64,000 nucleotides of DNA from the NCBI RefSeq assembly GCF_017654505.1, contig NC_054558.1, forward strand, positions 9,932,298-9,996,297, written 5' to 3'. The notes under the pieces are model-generated. The model searched no databases, was not told the DNA's origin, and saw only the letters and a program-made list of their open reading frames with translations. Both the position numbers and the translations under genes were made by a program. The stretch is from Polyodon spathula. Its lineage: Eukaryota; Chordata; Actinopteri; Acipenseriformes; Polyodontidae. Shown here one piece after another: positions 34,712 through 45,129 of this stretch (position 1 is the first letter of the stretch; the number at the start of each line of letters is the position of its first letter).

Positions 34712-35880
34712 CGTAACCCTGGTTCCCTGAAAGAGAAGACAGCCACCAACATACTTAAGGATGTGTCTGCCTTAGGTAGGTATTCACTGAGTAATAGGAA
34801 AAAAAATATAGGCTTACACACACAGCAATTCAGCTATGGGAGAAACACAGTCACCACGCCAGGCGGGTCAGCTGTAAATTTGTATTATTATTGATATTAC
34901 CAAGCATGTCAAACAGGCGGGCTGAAACAAGCTGGTGGATTCAACTCAACAGCGGGGTACAGCAGAGTTGGGTCCTGGCGGAGGGAATCTTGCTCAGTTT
35001 TTAATTAATTAATTAATAATTTAAACTGCAAGGCAGCAAAAGAAAAAAAAAACATACACGCACATGACAGCAAAGCTGTGAGGGTAAATAGAACAGACAC
35101 CACGGCAACGCGGGTGAACTGAATTTTTAAGCACACCAAGAGGGAAGGCCGAGACAATCCAGCAGAGTCAACTCCACAGCGGGGCACGGCAGAGCCGGGG
35201 CCTGGTAGAGGATCACACAAAACAGTGAGTGAGGTACCGAAGCACCGGGGGGCAGCTAATGCGACGGTGCCCACCGCATACCTGGTCAGTGGTCAGCACA
35301 CACCAGGGAGACACACAGCAAGAATTCACAGCACAACACAAACACAGCGGGGTTGTGCGACAGGGTCAAACACACAGGTGGATATGTAACAAAAACACCA
35401 CACAATAAGATTTGTTAGTTTATATCTGAAAAGACAACGCACACACTCCTTTAAATCTGTACTGCACAGGCAGGCGCACACACTTGTGACAGACAGTGTA
35501 TACAGACAGCCTGCAACGCAAGCGAGGCAGGCTGGGAGGAAAGGAGAAGAAAGAAGCTAAAGTTAGAGCATCTGATTCCACATAAGTGGCAAGCCAAATT
35601 TCAGCACGAAAGTACTGCAGGGACTGCAGTCAACTCGAAAAAGCTATTTCAAAAACACACTCAGTTCAGTAACACAGAAGTCTTACCTTACCGCAGGCGA
35701 GAGGCAAAAGAGAAAATGGCTTCCGTGGTCTGACTGTTTAATCACTCGGTAGGCGGGACCCCAGGAAGGGGCCTATCGGCAGCTCTGATATAAAATGCTC
35801 AGTGAATACCAATCTAAGGCAAGCATATCCCATAAGTATGTTGGTGGTCATCTTCAAATTGAAAGGGAACTGAGAGTTAG
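34712..35880. mobile_element. Non-autonomous DNA transposon with about 80-bp inverted ends
   Basis: The left end (34712-34790) and the reverse complement of the right end (35799-35880) share GTTCCCT, CACCAACATACTTA, GCCTTAG and GGTATTCACTGA in order. The inside carries two diverged direct copies of a module of about 160-180 bp (34820-35000 and 35070-35225). Both include CAGCGGGG(T/C)AC(A/G)GCAGAG. No transposase frame is present. The opening TAACCCTGGTTCCCTGAAAG resembles ends of widespread fish elements. The superfamily and target duplication are unresolved. Confidence 0.7.
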
Positions 35881-38800
35881 CAAATGCCAGTTGTTAAAAT
35901 GTACTGCAGTAATCCTTTCCAATTACTGATATCTTAAAAAGTAAGGGCCATATAAAAACCTTAAATATTGTAACTCATTTTTAGGCCTTCCTTGTTCTCC
36001 AGTTTGCTGCAGTGACATTTTAGATGCTGTAACTAGTTACTGTAAATGAGATACTGTTTTATCAGACACATTTCATTAAGTAAACATGTAGTTGAATGTT
36101 TTGAAATTAAAAGTAAAAACAAAACTGTGTGACATTTTTCTTTGTGAATGTGCCAAGTGATAAACAACAATTAAAAAACCATCAAAATCCACCAAGGTAG
36201 CAAATCAGTGAATTTAATACCAGCCAAAATTTCCTCTATCTTATTAGAAATGTACTGTTTAGTACTGATCTGTACATTCTACTGTGGCCCCAGTATTTGA
36301 ATAATGCTTTACATTACACTGATCTGCATGTGATTAAATGCATAACCTGTACAGTAAAATATGGTTTACTTATGATATATCATGGTAATTAAACCATAGA
36401 TATGTGTGCATGTATGTATACCAAGCATTGCATATTTAGCAGTAGCCATTAGTAACATTGAAAAACCTGAACCCAATTTGAGTACATTTTGACTAATTTT
36501 GTTTCTATTTTTAACTACCCACAGGACCAGAAATCCAGTGACTGTCTGGAAAAATAATTTGTAAAAAAAAAAAAAATCATTGCTTCACAAATTCCATTGA
36601 TTTACCATGCCACTTTTTATCACCACGACTACTTGTCTCAGGTAAGATTAGCCTCTAACGTACCCTGATATAGCTACTATTTTTCTGGCTTGCAAGTTCG
36701 ATTGCTAGAAATATCAAGAGCAAAATACTGTGTATATTGCATGACTATTGATTTGTACAGAGATCTGGTGTTAAACTGTATTACAGTATACTGCAGTTTT
36801 TACCTAGGCAGTTTTGACCTAGGCTGACTTGAAATAGTCAGGTGATTCATTTACAGCAGAATGCTGGAACACATGATTGCGGCGTGTGAATTGGTGTCTG
36901 GGCATTATCATTGGCTCACATTATTTTAGAACACTATTGTAATTGTAGACAAGCGTTTTCACACAAAGCCTGTATCAATTAGATGAGCTCCCAGACAGCT
37001 TCACGCCCCAGGCTTCCCAAGGACCTTGCCTTCTGTTCTCTTTCAAAACAAGGCACTTTCAAAATAATGACTCCATACATTTAAAGAGTTACGAATATGA
37101 TGTGTTTTTCTGTTTAAAAACTGTTTCATAAAAAGGTTGATTTATTTCAATGTTATCTACGCGTCTTGTGAGTATTAAAAAAAAAAGATCTAATAAAATA
37201 ATATATCTGTGGAGAAGCTCCTAGTCAATGTAATTTAAGTGATACGCTGGCCTCAGGAATTATCTGTCAATGAGGGAGCAATTAATTGTTCTTCAGAGAT
37301 GTTCACACTTAGCCCTCTGTGTATTCGGGATTGGCTAAATCAATTACCATAACAGAGTGAAAACAAATCTGACTCGTAATAACTCAAGAAAATAATGATT
37401 TTAAACATTTAAGAACAATAACTTCATATTCAGGCCCAGGCAGCGCGAACAATATTTTTCTCATGACTTAATTAGAGGCCTGTCTGTGATAATGGATGAT
37501 GAACCCACCCTAGTCATCCGCTGTCATGACACGTGTTCAGTTCTCAATTGTATTATGCTCCCTGCATGCACACTCTACTGCCATTAGCACACATCCCTTG
37601 CACTCACATGTGGTTGTGTACATTGCTGAAAACATGTTTTACAGTACAATGCAGACAATATTTATTATTCTGTCATTTGCAACCCAGAGGCATTCCCTTA
37701 TAAAGCTTTTTTACAATTGTGCAGAAAATTTAAAAAAAAGAAACGGTTGACAGCTCAGAGTCCTGCTATTGTTTTAACTGGCCAGTCTTGCAAATGAGAC
37801 CTGCAAGCTCTTTCTGGTGCTCTACTGGCAGTTCAATGAAAACCAAGGGACTGTAGTTTTTTATTCTGGTGATACTACTCTGCCTGATTGATAACTGGAG
37901 GTTAATTATGTGCCGAAACTACAGGAGAGCAACATCTACACTAGACTACTAAAATGCACAGTGAATGTGAAAATGCTCCAGGGGTTATCCATTATACAAG
38001 ATGCATCAAACAAACATTTAACTTATGCAGTGAATTAGTGTAAAGGCTGCTACCCACCAGACGTGATGCCACAAGCGAAACTGTGCAGTGATGCCACAAA
38101 ATAATAGAAACTATAGTTCTGAATATCTTTCGTACCACAAGCAATACGACAGGCAACACTAAAGGCAACACAGGGGCGACACTGGAGGAAACAATAATAC
38201 TTGCCATTGAAAAAATACCCAGAGCTTTATGACAAAGGTCAGCGCAATTATAAAGATACAGATTTGAAAGACAATATGTAAGAGTCTATTTTCAAAGGAA
38301 ATGGAGAAGCCTCATATGCAGGGCCATAACCAGCTCTGACATTCTAGCGAGGTCAAACTGAGTTTCAAGCTGTAGCTGCAGTATTTATATGACTGCTTGG
38401 CATTTACTATTCAACCTCCAAATCTATGTACACGGCAAACCAACAGAGAAAATGAAGGAGCTATTTGTACTTTACCAGAATCTGTACATGAGCATCAGCA
38501 TTAACAATGAAAAAAAACAACCAAGGACACGACCTCAGTGTTCTCATAGCTAGTTACGGCCGTGCTGATATGTATGACTTCTTGCCATATATTTTGAAAT
38601 ACCATCAGAGAAGACATTCATAATTTCAACATCATGTTGATAAATGTGTACCAGTCTTGATTAGTCTATTATTTACGAATTGATGAAGTGATTTCTAATT
38701 GGGAGACTGCCCCGTGTATAAAAGCTCAGCAGCCACTCATGAGAGTTGCTGAGAGTTGGAGAGGGTTTGGAGAAAGGAGACGGAGAGCCATTAAGAGTTA

Positions 38801-39009
38801 TACACACAAAACAATTGCTACTTGTGCTGACTTTGCACCAGCCCACACTTGTTTAATTATTGTCTGTTTGTTTTGGCAGCCGTGCCAGGTTGCACAGTGT
38901 TTTTGTGTCTGTTTGTTTAATATTGTATTTATTAAAGAAAGAGCGCAGTACGTGTTGCCTGTATTTCCTGATCTGACGTCACCCACTAGCCATCCTGGCC
39001 ACAACGAGT
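35881..39009. other. Non-coding
   Basis: No gene recognised. 38690-39000 looks like a degraded LTR in plus orientation: GTGTATAAAAGCTC (about 38714), then ATTTATTAAAGAAAG (about 38928) and a TCACCCACT-type tail. GGCTGCTACCCACC at 38046 may be an end of a small DNA element. Neither is secure. Confidence 0.35.
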
Positions 39010-39812
39010 TAGACTAACATCCCTGCAGGGATCTCTAACGGGTACTGTATTGCAGGGGGGTATGCACAGGTTAGACTAACATTCCTGGAGTGATCTCTGA
39101 TGGGTACTGTATTGTAGGACGGGTATGTACAGGTTAGACTAACATCCCTGCAGTGATCTCTGATGGGTACTGTATTGCAGGTGGGTATGCACAGGTTAGA
39201 CTAACATCCCTGCAGTGATCTCTGATGGGTACTGTATTGCAGGCGGGTATGCACAGGTTAGACTAACATCCCTGCAGGGATCTCTGACGGGTACTGTATT
39301 GCATGATGGATATGCACAGGTTAGACTAGCATCCCTGCAGGGATCTCTGATGGGTACTGTATTGCAGGCGGGTATGCACAGGTTAGACTAACATCCCTGC
39401 AGTGATCTCTGATGGGTACTATATTGCAGGCGGGTATGCACAGGTTAGACTAACATCCTTGCAGGGATCTCTGATGGGTACTGTATTGCAGGCGGGTATG
39501 CACAGGTTAGACTAGCATCCCTGCAGTGATCTCTGATGGGTACTATATTGCAGGCGGGTATGCACAGGTTAGACTAGCATCCCTGCAGGGATCTCTGATG
39601 GGTACTCTATTGCAGGACGGGTATGCACAGGTTAGACTAACATCCCTGCAGGGATCTCTGATGGGTACTGTATTGAATGATGGATATGCACAGGTTAGAC
39701 TAGCATCCCTGCAGGGATCTCTGATGGGTACTGTATTGAATGATGGATATGCACAGGTTAGACTAGCATCCCTGCAGGGATCTCTGACGGGTACTGTATT
39801 GCATGATGGGTA
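39010..39812. repeat. 62/63-bp minisatellite, about 13 units
   Basis: The unit includes GATCTCTGATGGGTACTGTA, TTGCAGGCGGGTATGCACAG and GTTAGACTAACATCCCTGCA. Units with GAATGATGGATATG or GGACGGG are 63 bp, the rest 62. The 101-codon frame at 39526-39831 exists because several neighbouring 63-bp units are in phase. Confidence 0.92.
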
Positions 39813-40982
39813 TTGTGTGATTGTTCAGTGATCTCAGTTTCAGAGGTTACATTTGGGGTCTGGTGGCACACATTTTGTTTGTGTACAGATTGCCTTCGTA
39901 TCTGGTTTTGGTGCAATTGTTCAGCAGTACAGGCTCGATGTGCAGCGTCTCAGATACTGATTCCCACTGACACAGCAAATCGGGAGAGAGTCAGCTCCGC
40001 CAATCACAGCTTTCATTTCTGGACAAAATTGTGTACAACCGGGAGATTGGAATCTGTGTGTTTGCAAGACTCAGACACAATCCTGCCTGGATTGGAATGA
40101 TAAGAAAGTCTTAGTTGAGTTTGTAAAGTCCAGATTCAATTTCACACATCAGTTTGTTCTATGAGAACCTTTATTGCACTATTTGTCAATATTTCTAAAT
40201 GTCTACAGATGCATTTTAAACTACCACGATGTCTATGCTTGGTTGAACCTGGAGGTATTTAAATCTGTTTTGGGAGGCTTAAGCCTATGTTTTGATCCTA
40301 TTGTTTCCCTTATTGCATTTGCTTTTGCCTTGTGTTATTATTGTGGGTTTGTATTACTTTCTTCCCTTGTGCTTAACCCTGAATAGATTTGATGTATTGT
40401 GTCATTACGAAAGCAACAGACAATTGCCTTTTTTCATGAAGTCTCGCTTAGTTTACAAGAAGAAAAAAGATGCCCAATTCTACATTGTGCATTCAGCCAT
40501 TCTCAGCTCTCTATAACAAGGGTGTTGACCAAATTATATTGTTCTGGTAAGTTTATACAAGTCTGGTTTGTGACTGGTTGACTGATTTGGATGTGTAAAC
40601 ACTTCCATATTTAATTACAAGAACTTTTTTGACCAGAGCATAAAACTCAGGTTTGAAAAAATAATATATTCTTCAAATTATAGATAAGTACTAATTAGTT
40701 GTGCTAATTTACAAATGCAAATGGATCTAACATAATGATTTAACAGGACACAACACAACTAGGGCTAAGATAATAACCTGTTACAGGATGATAACATATT
40801 GGTTTGCTTGAATTATGCAAATGAAGTTCTTATTATTATCACCAATATGAGCTGTCATGGTTGAACAACTCTTCTTCCTTTTTAAAAAGTAAACTTTTAG
40901 ATGCTGCTGCAGTCTATCAATCCAAGGCTGGAATGTGCCAGTCACCATGCTCTACTGAGATTGCTGCTTCTTATACAAATTA
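39813..40982. other. Non-coding
   Basis: No gene recognised. Confidence 0.4.
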
Positions 40983-43300
40983 CTATTATTATTTATTTCT
41001 TAGCAGACGCCCTTACCCAGGGTGACTTACAGCTGTATACAAAAAAGACATATCAAGAATTACAGTACAATTAAGAGCAAGATACAAAATAAAATCACTT
41101 GAGTCCTAATAAGAGCAAAAACAAAACACAGTGCGATCTGATATCGGGGCAGTTCAAGAGCAGATAAAAGTGTTGATAGTTACATCAGGGTTAGATGCGA
41201 GTGCAAGTGAAATACAAAATACTACAGATTGTTCAGTGCAGGATTAAATACAGTAACATAGGGAGCAGATAAGTACAAGTTAAAGTGCATTAAAAGCAGA
41301 GTGCTATATTGTCCAGAAGGGAAGTGTTGCATTTTCCAGGTGTTGTCTGAAGAGGTGTGTCTTGAGGAGCTGCCGGAAGGTGGTCAGGGACTGGGCAGTC
41401 CTGACATCCATAGTATGGTCGTTCCACCACTGCGGGGTGAGGGTGGAGAAGGAGCGGGCTCTGGAGGCAGGGGAGCATAATGGAGGTAAAGCCAGTCATC
41501 TAGTCCAGGTGGAGCGAAGAGGTTGGGTGGGGATGTAAGGAACAATGAGGGTCTGGAGGTAGCTGGGTGCAGTCTGGTCAAGGCATCAGTAGACGAGTAC
41601 AAGAGTCTTGAACTGAATGTGAGCAGTGATCAGGAGACAGTGGAGTGAGCGGAGCAGTGGAGTAGCATGGGAGAAGTGAGGCAGAGAGAACACCAGGCGA
41701 GCAGCGGAGTTCTGGATGAGCTGGAGCGGACGGTTGGTGGATGCAGGGAGGCCGGCCAGGAGGGAGTTGCAGTAGTCTTGGCAGGAGAGTACCAGGGCCT
41801 GGACGAGGAGTTGCGTGGAGTAGATGGTGAGGAAGGGTCAGATTCTTCGTATGTTGCTCAGGAAGAATCGGCAGGTGTGTGCTAGAGTGGGGATGTGTTG
41901 GGAGTAGGAGAGGGAGGGGTCCAGGGTTACTCCAAGGTTCTTGGCTGAGGAGGAGGGAGAGTGCATGATAGATTTCAGAGGACTGGAGATAGAGACATCA
42001 GAGGAGGGGGAAGAAAAGGAGGTCAAATTTAGAGAGGTTGAGTTTGAGGTGATGCAAGTGCATCCTGGAGGAGATATAAGACAGACAGGTAGAGATACAG
42101 GAGAGGATGGTGGGATCAGAGGGGGGAGAAGAGGAAGATCTGAGCATCATCAGCATAGGAATGGTATGAGAAATCATAGGAAGCAATGAGGGGGCCCAGG
42201 GAGTGGGTGTAGAGAGAGAATAGGAGAGGAACCAAGACTGATCCTTGGGGGACTCCTATTGAGAGAGGGTGAGGTGTGGAGGTTGAGCAGTGCCAGGTTA
42301 CCTGATGCAATCAGACAGGTAGGAGGAGAACCAGGCCAGAGCAGTGCCAGAGATTCCTAGGTCAGCGAGAGAGGATAGGAGGATCAACAGTGTTAATGCC
42401 AGCATAGAGATCAAGGAGAATTAGGAGAGAGGAGAGTGGGGCAGAATGGGCAGAGTTTAGCAAGTTAGTGACGGACAGGAGACCAGTTTCAGTGGAGTGA
42501 TCAGAGGGGAAATCAAATTGGAGAGGGTCGAGCAGAGAGGAAAGCAGAGAGTTGGTGGTGTATTGCCCGCTCAAGGGATGTGGGGTCGAGGGTAGGGTTT
42601 TTAAGGAGGGGGGTGATAGAGGCTTTTTTGAAGGCAGAGGGAAAGATGCCAGTGAGGAGAGAGGTGTTGGAAAGGGTGGAGATGAAGGGGAGTAGAGCAG
42701 GAGCAGCTGCTTGAAAGAGGTGAGTGGGGAGGGGGTCCAAGGCACACATGGTGAGTTTTGTGTCCCTGTAGGAGGGAGGAGAGGTCAGAGTCTGAGGGGG
42801 GAGAGAAGTGGGAGAAGGAGGGTGAATTAGTAGGGAGACAGAGGGTGTTGGGTTTGGAGAGGGAGGGGTTGGGGGGAGGGAGATTTTAGAGGAGAAGATG
42901 CAAAGTCATCAGAGGAGATAGAGGAGGGAGGAGGAAGGGGAGGGTTGAGGTGGGAGGAGAAGGTAGAGAATAGTTTCTGGGGGTTGTTAGTGGATGATTG
43001 GATAATATAGTGAAAATAGGAGCATTAAGCAGAGGAAAAAATCGAGGAGAAGAAGGAGAGGAGGTTGTCTTCCATTTCTTTTCGGCAGATCACAGTTAGG
43101 TTCTGCTGATCGGAGCATAGAGGAGAGCCAGGGTTGGGGAGGGGAGGGGTGGGCAGGTTGGGAGGTGAGAGGACAGAGGTAGTCAAGGGAGGAGGTAATA
43201 ATCAAGTTCATCGAGAAAGTGAGTGAGAGGTCCAGGGGGACGGTACAGTAATTAGCAGGAGTTGACAGGGAGAGATTAGTTGGACAGCGTGAAATTCAAA
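40983..43300 (-). mobile_element. L2-like LINE, 5'-truncated, decayed
   Basis: The 3' end at 40983 reads (minus) GTAAGTCACCCTGGGTAAGG, then GCGTCTGCTAAGAAATAAAT. 3' UTR fills about 41300-40983, and ORF2 pieces run from 43211 to about 41310. The endonuclease part is absent. The unusual AG-rich plus-strand composition is the complement of the element's own CT-rich codons. Confidence 0.85.
41310..43211 (-). pseudogene. L2-like reverse transcriptase, frameshifted
   Basis: Fragments in order: PWLSSMLRSAEPNC (linker, 43211), [12 protein letters not shown] and [20 protein letters not shown] (N-terminal RT, about 42745-42513), [14 protein letters not shown] and [18 protein letters not shown] (motif A). 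Then come [20 protein letters not shown] (motif B, about 42250), SYADDAQIF (motif C, about 42140), KNLGVTLDPSLSY (42026-41838), and TTFRQLLKTHLFRQHL at the C-terminus (about 41340). The motif-A Asp (usually AFDTVDH) reads INTVD, so one catalytic residue is lost in addition to several frame changes. It is inactive. Confidence 0.82.
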
Positions 43301-43363
43301 AGTGTTAATGTAACGAGTATTAACATTCATTTGTATGTATTTCATCCAAATCCTTCCGTTTTC

Positions 43364-43444
43364 AGGTGTGCTCTGCGTGCAACATAGAGAAGCTCATTAC
43401 CATTCATTCCATTGTATTCACTGCATTTATTTCATCTAATTTAG
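43364..43444 (+). repeat. 81-bp direct repeat, copy A (left of CR1 copy 4)
   Basis: AGGTGTGCTCTGCGTGCAAC...TTTCATCTAATTTAG, one mismatch against 48328-48408. The sequences on either side of the two copies differ. Confidence 0.9.
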
Positions 43445-43529
43445 GTATGTTAATCTACAGTTGTATTGTTGTTTATTGCATTTATGTGACTGAGTTGCCA
43501 TTATTTACAATGTAGCCGGTGGTCTTGAG

Positions 43530-44118
43530 TTAAACGAGGCAGTCTTCCCAGCGACAGCGAGTGGGAGAAGTACAGCGTGGAAAAGTACAGAGCAGTTTCG
43601 AAGCAGAAAGGAGAAATTGCATCTTGAATTGCTTTAATCAGAAAACAGAGGACATTGGGGAAACACAGCCGCGTGTGTTTTTCTGATAACAAACAAGCTG
43701 AAACTCGGAGCAGCTGATTCAAATTCAGCGCCGTTTTGAGACACGGGCGAGGGGAGGAGCCGACAGCACAGCAGAACAACGCAGTTAAACGAGGCAGTCT
43801 TCCCAGCGACAGCGATTGGGAGAAGTACAGCGTGGAAAAGTACAGAGCAGTTTCGAAGCAGAAAGGAGAAATTGCATCTTGAATTGCTTTAATCAGAAAA
43901 CAGAGGACATTGGGGAAACACAGCCGCGTGTGTTTTTCTGATAACAAACAAGCTGAAACTCGGAGCAGCTGATTCAAATTCAGCGCCGTTTTGAGACACG
44001 GGCGAGGGGAGGAGCCGACAGCACAGCAGAACAACGCAGTTAAACGAGGCAGTCTTCCCAGCGACAGCGAGTGGGAGAAGTACAGCGTGGAAAAGTACAG
44101 AGCAGTTTCGAAGCAGTT
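43530..44118 (+). promoter_or_regulatory. Tandem 255-bp 5' monomers of CR1 (2.3 units)
   Basis: Units start TTAAACGAGGCAGTCTTCCC at 43530, 43785 and 44040, exactly 255 bp apart and nearly identical (a GCGAGTGGG/GCGATTGGG difference). The third is cut after about 79 bp, where the leader begins. Each unit has a GC-rich GGGCGAGGGGAGGAGCC stretch. Copies 2 and 3 show a longer monomer (about 277-279 bp) on the minus strand. By analogy with mouse L1 monomers this would be the internal promoter. The 177-codon minus frame here is an artefact of 255 being a multiple of three. Confidence 0.75.
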
Positions 44119-44179
44119 TGAAAGCAGGTTGACAGCTGCAGAAGAAAACTAAACTTCAAAAAAAAAAAAAACCCTCAAC

Positions 44180-45129
44180 ATGGTCTTCAAGCCAGTAATC
44201 TGTGACACCTGCTTGATGTGGGAAATCCGAGAAAACCCAGCGGAGCTAAACCAAGTGTGCGTAAAGTGCCGCGCGATCCAGGATTTGCATAAACTAGTAA
44301 GTATGCTAGAAATGGAGCTGGAAGAAATGAGACAGCAACAGGATCTTGAGGAACTGGCACACCCACAATTCATGGAAGTCTGCATCACCCCTAACAGACT
44401 GAAAGCCACCAGGGAGATAGAAGGTCAGAACAGCTGGGTTCAGGTAGGCAGAAGCAGGGAAAAAAAAAGAAACTTTGTCAAACACAACCACCAGAAATCA
44501 AAACAACCAACAGATTTGAGTCACTTCAGAATTTTGATGAGCAGAACCAACAACAAGAGAATGAAAGGAACAACATCCAGGACCCTATTGACAGTGGTGA
44601 CAAGACAGTAAAAAGAAGGGAGGTCATGATTGTTGGGGACTCCATATTGAGAAACACAGCAAGTTCAATTCGCAGTTTGGACCCCCTTACTACAACAGTG
44701 TGCTGCCTTCCGGGAGCCTCGGTCAAGCACATCACTGAAAACGTGGACAGGCTCCTAGAACGAACAGGAGACGACCCGGTAGTAGTCGTCCACATCGGTA
44801 CAAACAACATTGGAAGAGACAGACCAAAATCCCTGCAAAACAAATTCAGAGAGCTAGGAAGGAAATTAAAAGAGAAAACCAAAACTGTGGTATTTTCTGG
44901 TATACTACCCGCACCTTGCAAAGGACCATATGGACAGCTGGAAATAATAAATCAAAACGCATGGTTGAAGACGTGGTGCACACGGGAAGGCTTCACCTAT
45001 CTTGATCATTGGACCACTTTCTACAACGAGGACTATCTGTATAGACGGGATGGACTGCATTTAAATAACAAGGGAACTAGTCTACTTGGAGAAAAGATCC
45101 TCGAGCAGGTTCGGAAGCATTTAAACTAG
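44180..45129 (+). pseudogene. CR1 ORF1 (finger, coiled coil, SGNH esterase), one A-run frameshift
   Basis: The first frame (44180-44611) gives Cys8, Cys11, Cys27 and Cys30 and the coiled coil, then leaves the frame of copy 2 at a run of nine A (44460-44468; copies 2 and 3 have seven). The second frame (44626-45129, 167 residues) is the complete esterase: VGDSILRN (Ser at residue 5), HIGTNNIGRD (58-61 GTNN) and RRDGLHLNNKG (Asp/His of DGLH at 142-145). Unlike copies 2 and 3 it keeps Trp after AWLKT, so all three catalytic blocks are present. Known CR1 esterases are ORF1 proteins; the role is thought to be nucleic-acid or lipid association and is not settled. The A-run change may be real or an assembly error. 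Confidence 0.85.
45120..45126 (+). promoter_or_regulatory. Putative -1 frameshift site T TTA AAC at the ORF1 stop
   Basis: ORF1 codons here are CAT TTA AAC TAG, so the heptamer T TTA AAC is in the canonical X XXY YYZ phase. A one-base slip back continues as CTA GAA AGG AAG GGG, a frame with no stop through the endonuclease. A purine-rich G cluster (AGGAAGGGGGGAG) follows; no clear pseudoknot was found by eye. Function is inferred. Confidence 0.5.

Noticed and set aside
43501..44034. 177-codon minus-strand frame upstream of CR1 copy 4
   Set aside because: Produced by the 255-bp tandem monomers (85 codons each); similar antisense frames at 15287 and 28300 come from the same UTR.
44526..44921. 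131-codon frame antisense to the CR1 esterase (also 14405-14800, 27431-27814, and 102-codon antisense frames in the endonuclease)
   Set aside because: They are present in every copy only because the sense strand is conserved; no independent motif.
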